In this document: in pieces, positions 1 through 8,025 of the stretch
Layout of the letters: the number at the start of each line of letters is the position of its first letter
Position numbering within the stretch: position 1 is the stretch's first letter
Source: Verrucomicrobiota bacterium
GTDB taxonomy: Bacteria; Verrucomicrobiota; Verrucomicrobiia; Limisphaerales; UBA9464
Reading direction: 5' to 3'
Assembly: GCA_017302195.1 (NCBI GenBank)
Contig: JAFLEG010000089.1
Coordinates: 1 to 10,370 of the forward strand
DNA length: 10,370 nt
Notes under the pieces: generated by a model
What the model was told of the DNA's origin: nothing
Database searches by the model: none
What the model saw: the letters and a program-made list of their open reading frames with translations, nothing else
Position numbers and translations under genes: made by a program

Positions 1-2396
1 GCCTGGCGGGCCGGCCAGGCGCTGGCCAGCAGGGCGGTGATCACGGTGAGCAGGCCGATCCCGCCCAGCAGCCGGGGATCCTGCGGGGAGAGTTCAAAAA
101 GCTCGCTGGCGAGCAGCCGTCCGGTTCCCAGCGACAGCACCAGGCCTGTGGCCACTCCCACCGCCACCACCCGGAGGGCCTGGGCAAGGACCAGGCGCAC
201 CAGGCCTGCCGGGCTCGCTCCCAGCGCCAGGCGGATCCCGAACTCATCGGTACGCTGCGCCACCTGACAGGCCACGACGCCGAAGATGCCGACGACGGCG
301 AGGCCCAGTGCCAGCGCCGCATAGGACGTGACCAGGGTCATGAGAAAGCGCCGCTCGGCGACCGTGCCGGCAACGATCTCCTCCAGCGAGCGCACCCCCT
401 CCACCTGGACCCGCGAATCCGTCTGCGTCACGGCCCCGCGCAGCATCGGGATCAGCACCGGGGCCGGCGTCCTGGCCCGCACGACCACCTGCGCGCCGCC
501 GAAGGCATACTGCCAGTAGAAGCGCGGCTGCGGTCTGTCCTCCAGCCGCACGTCCCGCGTGTCCTTCACGACGCCCACCACCTCCAGCACACGGTCGGGA
601 TTGGAACCGACGGTGAACCGGCCGCCCACCGCCGAACCGTTCGGAAAGAGCACCCGGGCTGCGGCCTCGTTCAGGAGGACGACCTGTCCATACCCATCGT
701 CCTTCAGTTCGCCGTCGCGGAAGAAGCGTCCTTCCCGCAGCGGGATGCCCAGCGCCTGGAAGTAGTCGAAGGCCACGAAGGTGGCGGCGACTTCCGGACG
801 TTCCGCCTCGGGCAGTGGACGGCCCACCACCTCCGGACGCTCCTTGAAGGTCCATTTCCCCGTCAGTGGCACGGACGAAACCGTGCCCACGTGCTCCACT
901 CCCGGGAGTGCGGCGATCCGGTCGCGCAGGGCCCGGTACATGCGGCAGACATCGCCGTTGGTGTCGAAGCCGGGAGTGCCCAGGTCCAGGGTCACGACCG
1001 ACCGGGGCTGGTATCCGAGGTCCTGTCCCACCAGCCGCCGGAAGCTCTCCAGCAGCAGGGCGGCGGATGCGAGCAATACCAGAACCACCGCGATCTGGAC
1101 GGTCAGCAGTCCCTGCTGCCACCGCCGGACCTGGGGCCCACCGGTGGCCCGGGTGCCGGACCGCAGGGCGTCCGAGGCATTCCCACCGGACTGCCGCAGC
1201 GCCGGCAGCAACCCGAAGGCGAGCGTGGTGAGCAGGGAGATTCCGGCCGTGAACAGGATGCCGGGTCCGTCCACCGCCACCTCGCCGATGAAGGGCACGG
1301 TGCCGGAGGCCAGGCGATGCAGCACCCGGATGGTGCCGTGCGCAACGGCGGCCCCCGCCGTTCCGCCCAGCAGGGACAGCAGGACGCTCTCCATCAGGGC
1401 CGCCCGCACCAGCCGGGTCCGCCCGGCGCCCAGCGCCAGCCGGACGGCCAGTTCCCGCTGGCGGCTCACGCCGCGGGCCAGCAGGAGATTGGCGAGGTTG
1501 ACGCAGCAGATGAGCAGCACCACGGCGACCGCCCCGATCAGCAGTGGCACTCCCTGAAGCGTGCGCCCGAACACCTGGCTGCGGAAGCTGAGCACCTCGA
1601 AGCGCCAGTGCCGGTTGGATTCGGGAAACTCCTGCGTCAGGCGCTGCGACAGGCCGGCCAGTTCCGCCCGCGCTGTCTCCAGACGGATGCCGGGCCTGAG
1701 GCGCGCCACGCCCAGAAACATGCGGGCGCTGCGGGAGGTCCCGTCATCCCCGCGGGGCTTCAGCATCGGAATCCAGAAGGGCTTCTCCTCGGCCTTGAGG
1801 ATCGTGCCCGCGCCCGGTGACGGGGCGCTGTGGATGGGATATCGCAGTCCGGAAGGGAGCACGCCCACGATGGTCCGCGTCTGGTCGTCGAGGCGGACTG
1901 TCTGTCCCAACACGTCGGGCCGGCCGCCAAAGCGGGACTGCCACAGCTCATGGCTGACCAGGGCCACGGGTTCTGAGGTGGCGAGGCCGTCTGACGGCAG
2001 CAGCAGCCGCCCGAGGGCTGGCTGCACTCCGAGCAGCAGCGCCAGGTTGGGCGTGGCCTTCACCACCGGCACCTGCCGTGGTGGTCCGCCGTCCTGCCAG
2101 AGCACGTCCGAGGAGCTGTCGGTCGCCACCCCCTCAAGGCTCGGGCTGGCGGCCCGGATGTCCTCCATATCCTGCCAGGACACCTGATTCTCGACCGCTC
2201 CGGTCTGGGCATTCACCCGCTGGATCCACATCAGGCGGTCTTCGCCCGAATAGCCCAGCGGACGGAGCAGGACCGTCCGCGCCACGCTGAACACCACCGT
2301 GTTGGCCCCGATGCCCAGCGCCAGCGTGAGCACCGCCACGGCGGTGAAGCCGGGGTGCTTGAGCAGTTGGCGCAGGGCGAACTTCAGGTCGGACAT
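1..2396 (-). CDS. ADOP-type FtsX/MacB-like permease, 3' end cut by window edge
   Basis: Large inner-membrane permease of the acidobacterial duplicated orphan permease (ADOP) family: two MacB-periplasmic-core/FtsX units in one chain and no ATPase domain. Its substrate is unknown. The frame is open from ATG at 2396 to the edge (798 codons); I checked the frame at 1520, 689 and the edge. Visible order: a short N-terminal cytoplasmic stretch (MSDLKFALRQLLKHPGF), TM1 about 19-41, periplasmic core about 45-280, TM2 about 281-303 (VVLLICCVNLANLLLARG), the FtsX loop R-x-R-E-L-A-V-R-L-A-L-G-A-G-R about 312-326, TM3 and TM4 to about 400, then a second core and a second loop (RTDEFGIRLALGAS from about 715). 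It ends in ASAWPARQ, where the sister permease has CWLPARRASRVDPMVALRSE, so only about 15 residues should be missing. No Shine-Dalgarno is visible; the start was chosen by alignment with the sister permease. It lies 183 bp downstream of the esterase-like gene. Family is secure; transport or signalling role is not. Confidence 0.9.
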   Translation of the reverse strand, partial: MSDLKFALRQLLKHPGFTAVAVLTLALGIGANTVVFSVARTVLLRPLGYSGEDRLMWIQRVNAQTGAVENQVSWQDMEDIRAASPSLEGVATDSSSDVLWQDGGPPRQVPVVKATPNLALLLGVQPALGRLLLPSDGLATSEPVALVSHELWQSRFGGRPDVLGQTVRLDDQTRTIVGVLPSGLRYPIHSAPSPGAGTILKAEEKPFWIPMLKPRGDDGTSRSARMFLGVARLRPGIRLETARAELAGLSQRLTQEFPESNRHWRFEVLSFRSQVFGRTLQGVPLLIGAVAVVLLICCVNLANLLLARGVSRQRELAVRLALGAGRTRLVRAALMESVLLSLLGGTAGAAVAHGTIRVLHRLASGTVPFIGEVAVDGPGILFTAGISLLTTLAFGLLPALRQSGGNASDALRSGTRATGGPQVRRWQQGLLTVQIAVVLVLLASAALLLESFRRLVGQDLGYQPRSVVTLDLGTPGFDTNGDVCRMYRALRDRIAALPGVEHVGTVSSVPLTGKWTFKERPEVVGRPLPEAERPEVAATFVAFDYFQALGIPLREGRFFRDGELKDDGYGQVVLLNEAAARVLFPNGSAVGGRFTVGSNPDRVLEVVGVVKDTRDVRLEDRPQPRFYWQYAFGGAQVVVRARTPAPVLIPMLRGAVTQTDSRVQVEGVRSLEEIVAGTVAERRFLMTLVTSYAALALGLAVVGIFGVVACQVAQRTDEFGIRLALGASPAGLVRLVLAQALRVVAVGVATGLVLSLGTGRLLASELFELSPQDPRLLGGIGLLTVITALLASAWPARQ

Positions 2397-2579
2397 GCGG
2401 AGGTTTTCAGGTCCAAGTTTTCAGCATGGGGGGCGGGATCGGATGGCATGAGGACCATGTCGGGACCCCGAAGGCATGGTTTGGGGCTTCGTTGACGGGG
2501 TCCGGGAAGCGGCGTGCCTGAGGTCGGACATGGGGGGGGACGGCATGGTCCTGGCAGCGTGATTGGTCCTGAAACCGTG
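2397..2579. other. 183-bp intergenic gap with a long inverted repeat
   Basis: Gap between the esterase-like stop and the first permease start. It holds an 8-bp perfect inverted repeat (GGACCCCG at 2463-2470 and CGGGGTCC at 2496-2503) with a nested CGAAG/CTTCG pair at 2469-2473 and 2487-2491. It could fold as a hairpin but has no T-run on either side, so I do not call it a terminator. The gap also contains the third copy of the 12-mer AGGTCGGACATG (2521-2532), listed separately. No promoter is convincing. Confidence 0.5.
2421..2531 (-). pseudogene. Possible relic of a permease start (36-codon ORF, MSDLRHA...)
   Basis: A 36-codon ORF starts with MSDLRHA, close to the permease start MSDLKFA. 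Its first 12 bp are identical to the starts of the downstream permease (2386-2397) and of the esterase-like gene (3781-3792). After about 21 nucleotides the similarity ends, and the rest (many S, R, P and H) looks non-coding. It may be the leftover 5' end of a third permease copy that was otherwise deleted. Chance similarity is possible because the shared stretch is short. It is probably not translated into anything functional. Confidence 0.3.
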
Positions 2580-3791
2580 TTATTTTTCCCGGACGAGCGG
2601 ACGGGCTGCGGTGAGGGAGCCGAGTCCGACCCAGCCGTCAAAGCCGGATGCCTCAGGCGTCGTTGGAGGCCCCTCCCCCATGCCGACGGCGACGAGCTTG
2701 CCGCCCAACGATGCCCGCAGATACTGCCCCATCGAAGTCGGTCGGCGGTCATAGGAATCCCAGGGGCCTCCGGTGGTTGCTGCAGTCCGGGCGTGAGCGC
2801 TGTGTGTGATGACGAGGACCCGCCCGGCTTCACCCTCCTGACGCAGCGCCCAGAGGACGTTCTCGGCCATCGCGGCGTCCCGCGCATTTACCATCCGCCA
2901 GGCGCTTGGCGGGACGCGTTCTCCGGGAGGTTCGGATGGCGCTACGCGAAACATGCGGTCCGTCTGTTGCGCGACACTCACGGCCTGACGGGCCCACTCG
3001 TACTCCGCCGCGGAGCCTGCAGCCAGGCAGGTGACACGTTCACATGCGAGGTGCGCGACGGTGTCCTCAATGGCTGCCGTGAACGCGTCGTGTTCAGGGC
3101 GTGTCCATGAGGCCGTTGGATTCGCGAGGCGGAGCATCCATGGGGTCAGTGCGGTTCGATGCGTCCGGGCGGCGGTCGAATCAACCTTGTCCAGGTAGCC
3201 AAGCACCGCCTCCAAAGCCAACGGGGTCGGTCGGGACCCCCAGGGGCCGGTGTAGCTCAGATCAATGGCGTAGAGGCGAAGTGGCCGCTCGCAGTTGGGC
3301 CTCGTGTTGTGGGAGCGCATCCAGCGCACCAAATGCAGATTCTCCTCCAACGGCTCGTGCCACCATGTTCGGGAATTGGCGAGGGCGTCTTCGGCTGTTT
3401 CCGGTCCTCCTCCGACATACGTCGCCAGCGACCTTGACTCGGGAAATGCCGACTCCACGGCAATCGCCGTAAACCCCTTCTCTCCGACCAGGTATTCGAA
3501 CAGGTGGTTGCGGAACGCGAGCGGCTCGTGCATTCCCAGCTCCGGTTCCCCAAGGATCACCACCCGAGCATCACCGATCAGGGTGCCCAACCGATCGAGG
3601 TGCACCCGCCTGAGGCTGGATTCGCCGCTCTCCACGCACACGACAGGCTTCGTGATGGCGGGTCCGGCCGGAACACCCGTGTCCCCGGTGATGCCGCAGG
3701 ACGCAGTTGCCCAGGCAAGAGTGAGCCTCGCTGCGGCGGTGCAGCGTGGAAACTTCAACAACTGGCGAAGGGCGAGCTTCAGGTCGGACAT
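2580..3791 (-). CDS. Erythromycin-esterase-like protein with a permease-derived N-terminus and a replaced catalytic His
   Basis: A 403-aa protein of the erythromycin esterase (EreA/EreB/EreC-like) superfamily from about residue 50 onward. Visible motifs: ARVVILGEPELGMHEPLAFR (75-94), FTAIAVESAFPESR (107-120), a WMRSHN segment (157-162), and VLVITHSAH (325-333). In EreB, Glu43, His46, His285 and His288 are implicated in catalysis. Here Glu82, His330 and His333 are kept, but the position of His46 is Leu85 (codon CTG), so esterase activity is doubtful. Residues 1-26 match the neighbouring ADOP permease start at 20 of 26 positions, then diverge. Residues 21-32 (ARLTLAWATASC) might act as an export or lipoprotein signal (Cys32), but the lipobox is weak. 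ATG 3791 was chosen because of that match and because it lies 22 bp after the upstream stop; the frame is open further upstream to 3950, inside the preceding gene. The natural substrate is unknown; relatives are often not resistance enzymes. Confidence 0.8.
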   Translation of the reverse strand: MSDLKLALRQLLKFPRCTAAARLTLAWATASCGITGDTGVPAGPAITKPVVCVESGESSLRRVHLDRLGTLIGDARVVILGEPELGMHEPLAFRNHLFEYLVGEKGFTAIAVESAFPESRSLATYVGGGPETAEDALANSRTWWHEPLEENLHLVRWMRSHNTRPNCERPLRLYAIDLSYTGPWGSRPTPLALEAVLGYLDKVDSTAARTHRTALTPWMLRLANPTASWTRPEHDAFTAAIEDTVAHLACERVTCLAAGSAAEYEWARQAVSVAQQTDRMFRVAPSEPPGERVPPSAWRMVNARDAAMAENVLWALRQEGEAGRVLVITHSAHARTAATTGGPWDSYDRRPTSMGQYLRASLGGKLVAVGMGEGPPTTPEASGFDGWVGLGSLTAARPLVREK

Positions 3792-3813
3792 GCGGAGGTT
3801 TCGGAAGAGACGC

Positions 3814-4767
3814 TCAGTAGCAGTCGCAGGCCTGGTCGCGCAGGGCGGGCCAGGAGGTCCGGTAGAGCGCATTGGTCGCGCCCAGGTCTCCGGGAAGGAA
3901 CCATACGGAACCCTTCGCGACGGCCATGCCCTCCCGGCCCAGTTCCACACCCTCTGGACCCGGTGGCAGCGGGGGGAGCGTCGGCAGATGTTCCAGCCGG
4001 CCGTCGAGCCACAGCAGACGGCTGTACGCGTGGCCGGCAGTCCCTCCGGATTTCACCAACCCGCCCGCCACCAGCACCCCGTCCACGAACTTCCAGTCCT
4101 GCACCGCCAGTGCGGGCAGTTCACCGGCCAGCGGCTCGGATCCCAGTCCCCGCCGCCGGAGATCGGCACCTCGGAGCGTCTGCTTCAATCGCCCCTGCCG
4201 ATCCCACAGGAACACGGTGTCGGTGTCCCATGCCGCGCCAACCAGCAGGTCCTGCTGGGGCAGGACCGCCAGGGCGCCGATGTGGTCGGTGACGGTAAAC
4301 TCCACCTCCGGCCTGGGCGGTTGGCCGGGCTTCAGATCGGCGAGGGCGTAGGCCTGGATGCGGCTGGCACCCCCGCGCCGGCCCGTCGCCAGGGGAATCC
4401 AGAGCCGCTGTCCGTCGGACTGGAACCCCCCGGGATGATCCATGCCGGGCTCGCCGGCAGTCAGTTCCCAGAGATCCCACCCCGTGGCCTGCCATGCAGT
4501 TCTCAGCAACAGGGCGCGGCGCGGCGCGGGGGTGTCCTGACGGGCCGTCACGTACAGCGAGTCCGCGACGATTTCCAATCCCTGCGTGTGCGCGGTGAGG
4601 GGCTCTCCACCCTGGCGCAGCGGGGGCAGCGCGACCCGTTCGATGTCTGCGGCCCCGGCGCGGCCTCCCGGTCCTGGCGCCGTGCACAGGCCGAGCAACA
4701 ACAGCATCGCGACGGGAGATCTGCCGCCCCATCCGCATCGGGACGTTTGCCAGCCGGGAGCACGCAT
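3814..4767 (-). CDS. Secreted DUF6454-like protein, probable beta-propeller fold
   Basis: A 317-aa protein with a likely signal peptide: arginines in the first 16 residues, hydrophobic MLLLLGLCTA (21-30), and an Ala-rich c-region with possible cleavage near GAA-D (39-41). The mature part has short repeated beta-rich blades with TQGLEIVADSLYVTAR (61-76), MDHPGGFQSDGQRLWIPLA (109-127), SRIQAYAL (135-142) and DHIGALAVLP (161-170). These resemble secreted DUF6454 proteins, which have comparable HPQG, HPGG and DHIGG blocks. No catalytic residues are evident and the function is unknown. The frame begins upstream at GTG 4857, overlapping the permease stop as GTGA, which is a classic coupling arrangement. 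That start would give a 50-residue n-region before the hydrophobic stretch, so I prefer ATG 4767; neither has a Shine-Dalgarno. The protein ends in ACDCY. It probably acts in the periplasm or outside the cell and is likely co-transcribed with the permease. Confidence 0.7.
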   Translation of the reverse strand: MRAPGWQTSRCGWGGRSPVAMLLLLGLCTAPGPGGRAGAADIERVALPPLRQGGEPLTAHTQGLEIVADSLYVTARQDTPAPRRALLLRTAWQATGWDLWELTAGEPGMDHPGGFQSDGQRLWIPLATGRRGGASRIQAYALADLKPGQPPRPEVEFTVTDHIGALAVLPQQDLLVGAAWDTDTVFLWDRQGRLKQTLRGADLRRRGLGSEPLAGELPALAVQDWKFVDGVLVAGGLVKSGGTAGHAYSRLLWLDGRLEHLPTLPPLPPGPEGVELGREGMAVAKGSVWFLPGDLGATNALYRTSWPALRDQACDCY

Positions 4768-4853
4768 CGGTGGGAGCGTGACGTGCGCCTGCCGGGGAAG
4801 AAAGCCCGAGCCGGGGAGAAGCGGGGCCATCGGGATCGAAGTCACACGGGTCC

Positions 4854-7301
4854 TCACTCGCTTCTCAAGGCCACCATCGGGTCCACACGGGACGCCCGAC
4901 GGGCGGGCAGCCAGCAGGCGAGCAGGGCGACGACACCCAGCAGGGCCACGACACTGCCGAAGGTCAGCGGGTCCAGCGGCTGCACTTCATGGAGGAATCC
5001 CCTCAGCAGCCGGGTCGCGCCCGCAGCGCCGGCCAGGCCGAGGATCATGCCGGCCGCCGCCAGCACGGCGCCCTGCCGCAACACCAGCGCGAGCACATCG
5101 GACACCTCGGCGCCCAGCGCCATCCGGACCCCGATCTCCCGCGTGCGCCGGCTGACCGAATAGGCGAGCACGCCGTAGATGCCGAGCGCGGCCAGCAGCA
5201 GGGCGAGCGCTCCGAAACCGCCCAGCAGCGTCGCCGCCATGCGCTGGAGGGCGAGCGAGCCGTCCCGCTGCTGCGCCAGGGTGCGGATGCCGAAGGCCGG
5301 CACATTCGCATCGAGGGTTCTCACCAGTTCGCGCATCCGGGCGATGGTGCCGGCCGGCTCCAGGCCGGTCCGCACCACCAGGGTCATCGCCAGTTCGGAC
5401 TTCTGGGAGAGCGGGAAGTAGAAGGCCGGACGGGGCGCATCCGTAAGCCGGCGGCTGTGGGTGCTGCCGACCACGCCGACGACCTGGGTCTCGATGGGGC
5501 CGCCCGGCCCGTGCTGCCACACCCGCCGGCCCACGGCCTCCTGTCCCGGCCAGTAGCGGCGGGCAAAGGCTTCGTTGACGATGATCACCGGCGGACCGCC
5601 CGCGCTGTCGGCCGCGTGGAAGTCGCGTCCGCGCAGCAGCGGCACGCCGAGCGCCCGGAAAAAGTCCGGCGTCACGATGTTGAAGTCGCCGACGGGGCGT
5701 TCGCGCGGTTGCGCGGGCTCGTAGCCCTCCACGCGCTCCAGGCTCATGCCCGGTGCGTTGCCGCTCAGTGGCGTGGTCAGTGCCAGGCTGGCCGCCTCGA
5801 CGCCGGGCAGGGTGCGTGCGCGTTCCAGCAGGCGATCGAAGAACTCCGCGGCCTGCGGCCGGGCGTAGTTGTTCAAACCGAGGTCCAGCGACATCAGCAC
5901 CGCCTGGGACGGCTCAAAGCCGGGATTGAGATGCTGGAGCTTGGCGAGGCTGCGCACGCACAGGCCGGCGCAGACCAGTACCAGCAGGGACAGCGCAATC
6001 TGCAGCACGACCAGCAGGCCGCGCAGGCTCCAGCGTCCGGTGCGGGATTCGGTCCCGCCGGCGCCGCCCTTGAGCTCGGGCACCAGTTGCGGACGGCTGG
6101 CGCGGAGCGCCGGCGCCAGTCCGAACAGGATTCCGGTGATCACCGAGGCTGCCAGGGCAAACAGGAGCACCCGGAGATCGAGTCCGGCACCCACGTCGAG
6201 TCGCATCTGGGCCGCACGAAACCGCTCCAGCACGCCCACCAGCCCGACCGCCACAATCATTCCCAGCACGCCGCCGCCGAGTGCGAGCAGCAGGCTCTCG
6301 GTGAGGAGTTCGCGGACGACCCGTCCGCGTCCGGCGCCCAGGGCCAGGCGGATGGCCACCTCGCGGGCGCGTCCGGTGGCGCGGGCCAGTTGGAGATTGG
6401 CCAGGTTGGCGCACGCGATGAGCAGCACCAGCGCGGCGGTGCCGAGCAGCAGGTTCATGGGCAGGCGGGTCTCGCGGAGGTCGTGCGTGAAACCCTGCGC
6501 CCCCGGCCGGATGGCGATGGCGTCCGGGGTGTTGGGAGGGCGGTTCTCGTGGAAGCGTTCGGTGAGCGCCTGCATCGCCGCCTGCGCCTGCCCGGGCGTC
6601 ACGCCCTCCTGGAGCCGGCCGATCACGTGGTGCCAGAGGAAGAACCGGCTTCGCAGCGGATGCTCCCCGTTCTGCAGCGGTCCGTGGAGTGCGCCGAACA
6701 TGGTGATGGGCAGATACAGGTCCGGCACCGTGCCGCGCGAGGTGCCGGTAAATTCCCGGGGGGCGACGCCGATCACCGTGAAGGTGCGTCCGTTCACCGT
6801 GACCGGCCGCCCGAGGACCTGCGGGTCCGCGCCAAAGCCGCGCTGCCAGAGCCCGTGGCCGAGCACCACCACCGGCGCCCCATCCGGCTCCGCCCCCTCA
6901 TCCGCCGCAAAGGTGCGCCCCAGGGCGGCGTTCACGCCCAGCATGGTGAAATAGTTTCCCGACACCACCATGGCGCGCTGACGCTCCGTCGAACCGCCCG
7001 TGCCGAGGCCCACATCCATCTCGGAAACCGCGGAGAGGTGACTGAAGACGGTGTTCTCGCGCTGGTAGTCGAGGAACAGGGGGTAGTTGAAATGGTAGTC
7101 CGCACCGCCATCGGGAAGGCCCTGGGCGACCAGCGCCAGGCGGTCTGGCTCGGCCACGGGCAGCGGACGCACCAGCAGGCGGTCCATGACGCTGAAGATG
7201 GCGGTGTTGGCTCCGATGCCCAGGGCCAGGGTCAATACGGCCACCAGGGTGAAGCCCGGGTTCTTGAGCAGTTGGCGGGCGGCGAATTTCAGGTCGTGCA
7301 C
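4854..7301 (-). CDS. ADOP-type FtsX/MacB-like permease, complete
   Basis: An 815-aa orphan permease with two MacB-core/FtsX units and no ATP-binding domain; no ATPase partner is encoded in the window. The start is GTG 7301, giving VHDLKFAARQLLKNPGF, which aligns with MSDLKFALRQLLKHPGF of the downstream permease (31 of the first 38 residues identical). The frame continues upstream to 7478, but those residues are unlike the family and would overlap the sigma-factor end. TM1 is about 19-40; TM2 about 283-303 (LVLLIACANLANLQLARA) is followed by the FtsX loop (REVAIRLALGAG); TM3 and TM4 end near ILFGLAPALRAS. The second periplasmic domain includes VIIVNEAFARRYWPG. The second FtsX loop RREIGVRMALGA-type (RTREIGVRMALGAE, about 720-733) is followed by two more TM segments, and the protein ends RRASRVDPMVALRSE. 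The substrate is unknown. It lies 167 bp after the sigma-factor gene; that gap shows no clear promoter. Confidence 0.92.
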   Translation of the reverse strand: MHDLKFAARQLLKNPGFTLVAVLTLALGIGANTAIFSVMDRLLVRPLPVAEPDRLALVAQGLPDGGADYHFNYPLFLDYQRENTVFSHLSAVSEMDVGLGTGGSTERQRAMVVSGNYFTMLGVNAALGRTFAADEGAEPDGAPVVVLGHGLWQRGFGADPQVLGRPVTVNGRTFTVIGVAPREFTGTSRGTVPDLYLPITMFGALHGPLQNGEHPLRSRFFLWHHVIGRLQEGVTPGQAQAAMQALTERFHENRPPNTPDAIAIRPGAQGFTHDLRETRLPMNLLLGTAALVLLIACANLANLQLARATGRAREVAIRLALGAGRGRVVRELLTESLLLALGGGVLGMIVAVGLVGVLERFRAAQMRLDVGAGLDLRVLLFALAASVITGILFGLAPALRASRPQLVPELKGGAGGTESRTGRWSLRGLLVVLQIALSLLVLVCAGLCVRSLAKLQHLNPGFEPSQAVLMSLDLGLNNYARPQAAEFFDRLLERARTLPGVEAASLALTTPLSGNAPGMSLERVEGYEPAQPRERPVGDFNIVTPDFFRALGVPLLRGRDFHAADSAGGPPVIIVNEAFARRYWPGQEAVGRRVWQHGPGGPIETQVVGVVGSTHSRRLTDAPRPAFYFPLSQKSELAMTLVVRTGLEPAGTIARMRELVRTLDANVPAFGIRTLAQQRDGSLALQRMAATLLGGFGALALLLAALGIYGVLAYSVSRRTREIGVRMALGAEVSDVLALVLRQGAVLAAAGMILGLAGAAGATRLLRGFLHEVQPLDPLTFGSVVALLGVVALLACWLPARRASRVDPMVALRSE

Positions 7302-7468
7302 CGGGAAGGTTTCCGTTTCGAGGTTACAGTTCTCAGCCACCTGAGGCAGGGAACGTGCCATCTGAAACACGCCATGGAATTGCCGAAATTTCAGGCGGGA
7401 TGTCTGTCGGGGCCTCGGAGTTTTCCCATCTCCGGGAATGGGCCATCCCGTGGGTGGGACGCCGGGTC

Positions 7469-8020
7469 TCAGCCGCATTCCTCGCAGGAGGCCCGAACAC
7501 GGGGGGTGCAGTCCAGGACCGCGCCGCGGCGGTCGAACTCGAAGGTGCAGCAGTCCTCAAGCATCCGTCTCAGGAGGGCCCGGCCGCGCTGGACCCGGGA
7601 CTTGGCGCCGGACAGCGAGATTCCGAGATCCGCGGCCAGTTGCTTCTGGGTCACTCCGTCGAACTCGGTCCGCACCACCGCCTCCCGATACGGCGCGGGC
7701 AGATTCTCCACCATCCGGCGGAACGCCGCGGTCAGCTCCCGCAGTCCCGGGTCGGCGGCATCGGGCTCCGCGGGCAGCAACTCGGAGACCTCCACGGTTT
7801 CCCTCCGGGAGCGGTGTTGATCAATGACCGCATTCCGGGCGATCTGATACATCCACGCTTCCAATCGCACCGGATCCCGGAGGTCACCGAGCCGTTTCTG
7901 GATCCGCACAAAGACCTCCTGCCGCAGATCCGCCGCCACGGCGGGGTCCGCCACCCGGGAGCGGAGGAACTGCTCCAGTTTTACGCCGAACGCGCTCCAG
8001 ATCTCCTCCAGCGTCGGCAT
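7469..8020 (-). CDS. sigZ: SigZ-type ECF RNA polymerase sigma factor with Cys-rich tail
   Basis: A 183-aa ECF sigma factor. Region 2 spans about residues 8-75 (DLRQEVFVRIQKRL 31-44; LEAWMYQIARNAVIDQHR 53-70). Region 4 spans about 95-154 with helix-turn-helix TQKQLAADLGISLSGAKSRV (124-143). After region 4 comes EDCCTFEFDRRGAVLD, then CTPRVRASCEECG: cysteines 157, 158, 171, 179 and 182. A DCCxFEFDRxGxVxD-type tail is typical of SigZ proteins, and the length fits. No anti-sigma gene is adjacent, so the Cys tail could be the sensory part; this is inference. ATG 8020 is preceded at 5 nt by GGAAGGAAGG (8026-8035), the best Shine-Dalgarno in the window. ATG 8023 is a close alternative. ATG 8056, 5 bp after the arsM stop, is possible but its AAGGA sits too close. 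Target promoters are unknown. Confidence 0.85.
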   Translation of the reverse strand: MPTLEEIWSAFGVKLEQFLRSRVADPAVAADLRQEVFVRIQKRLGDLRDPVRLEAWMYQIARNAVIDQHRSRRETVEVSELLPAEPDAADPGLRELTAAFRRMVENLPAPYREAVVRTEFDGVTQKQLAADLGISLSGAKSRVQRGRALLRRMLEDCCTFEFDRRGAVLDCTPRVRASCEECG

Positions 8021-8025
8021 CATGG

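Noticed and set aside
2463..2503. Inverted repeat as a rho-independent terminator after the esterase-like gene.
   Set aside because: The stem is interrupted, the loop is long and no T-run follows on the minus strand; I list it only as a structure within the gap.
3295..5163. A 622-codon plus-strand open frame across the esterase-like, secreted and permease genes.
   Set aside because: It crosses three well-supported minus-strand genes and shows no recognisable motif; it is a G+C-driven shadow frame.
7302..7478. A 59-residue N-terminal extension of the complete permease.
   Set aside because: It has no similarity to the sister permease, overlaps the sigma-factor end, and lies before a GTG start that aligns exactly with the sister start.
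4989..7820. A 943-codon plus-strand open frame antisense to the complete permease and the end of the sigma factor.
   Set aside because: Its composition (very rich in Gln, His, Arg, Gly, Ala) is what a high-G+C gene gives in its complementary frame, and it shows no domain. The opposite strand encodes a textbook ADOP permease.
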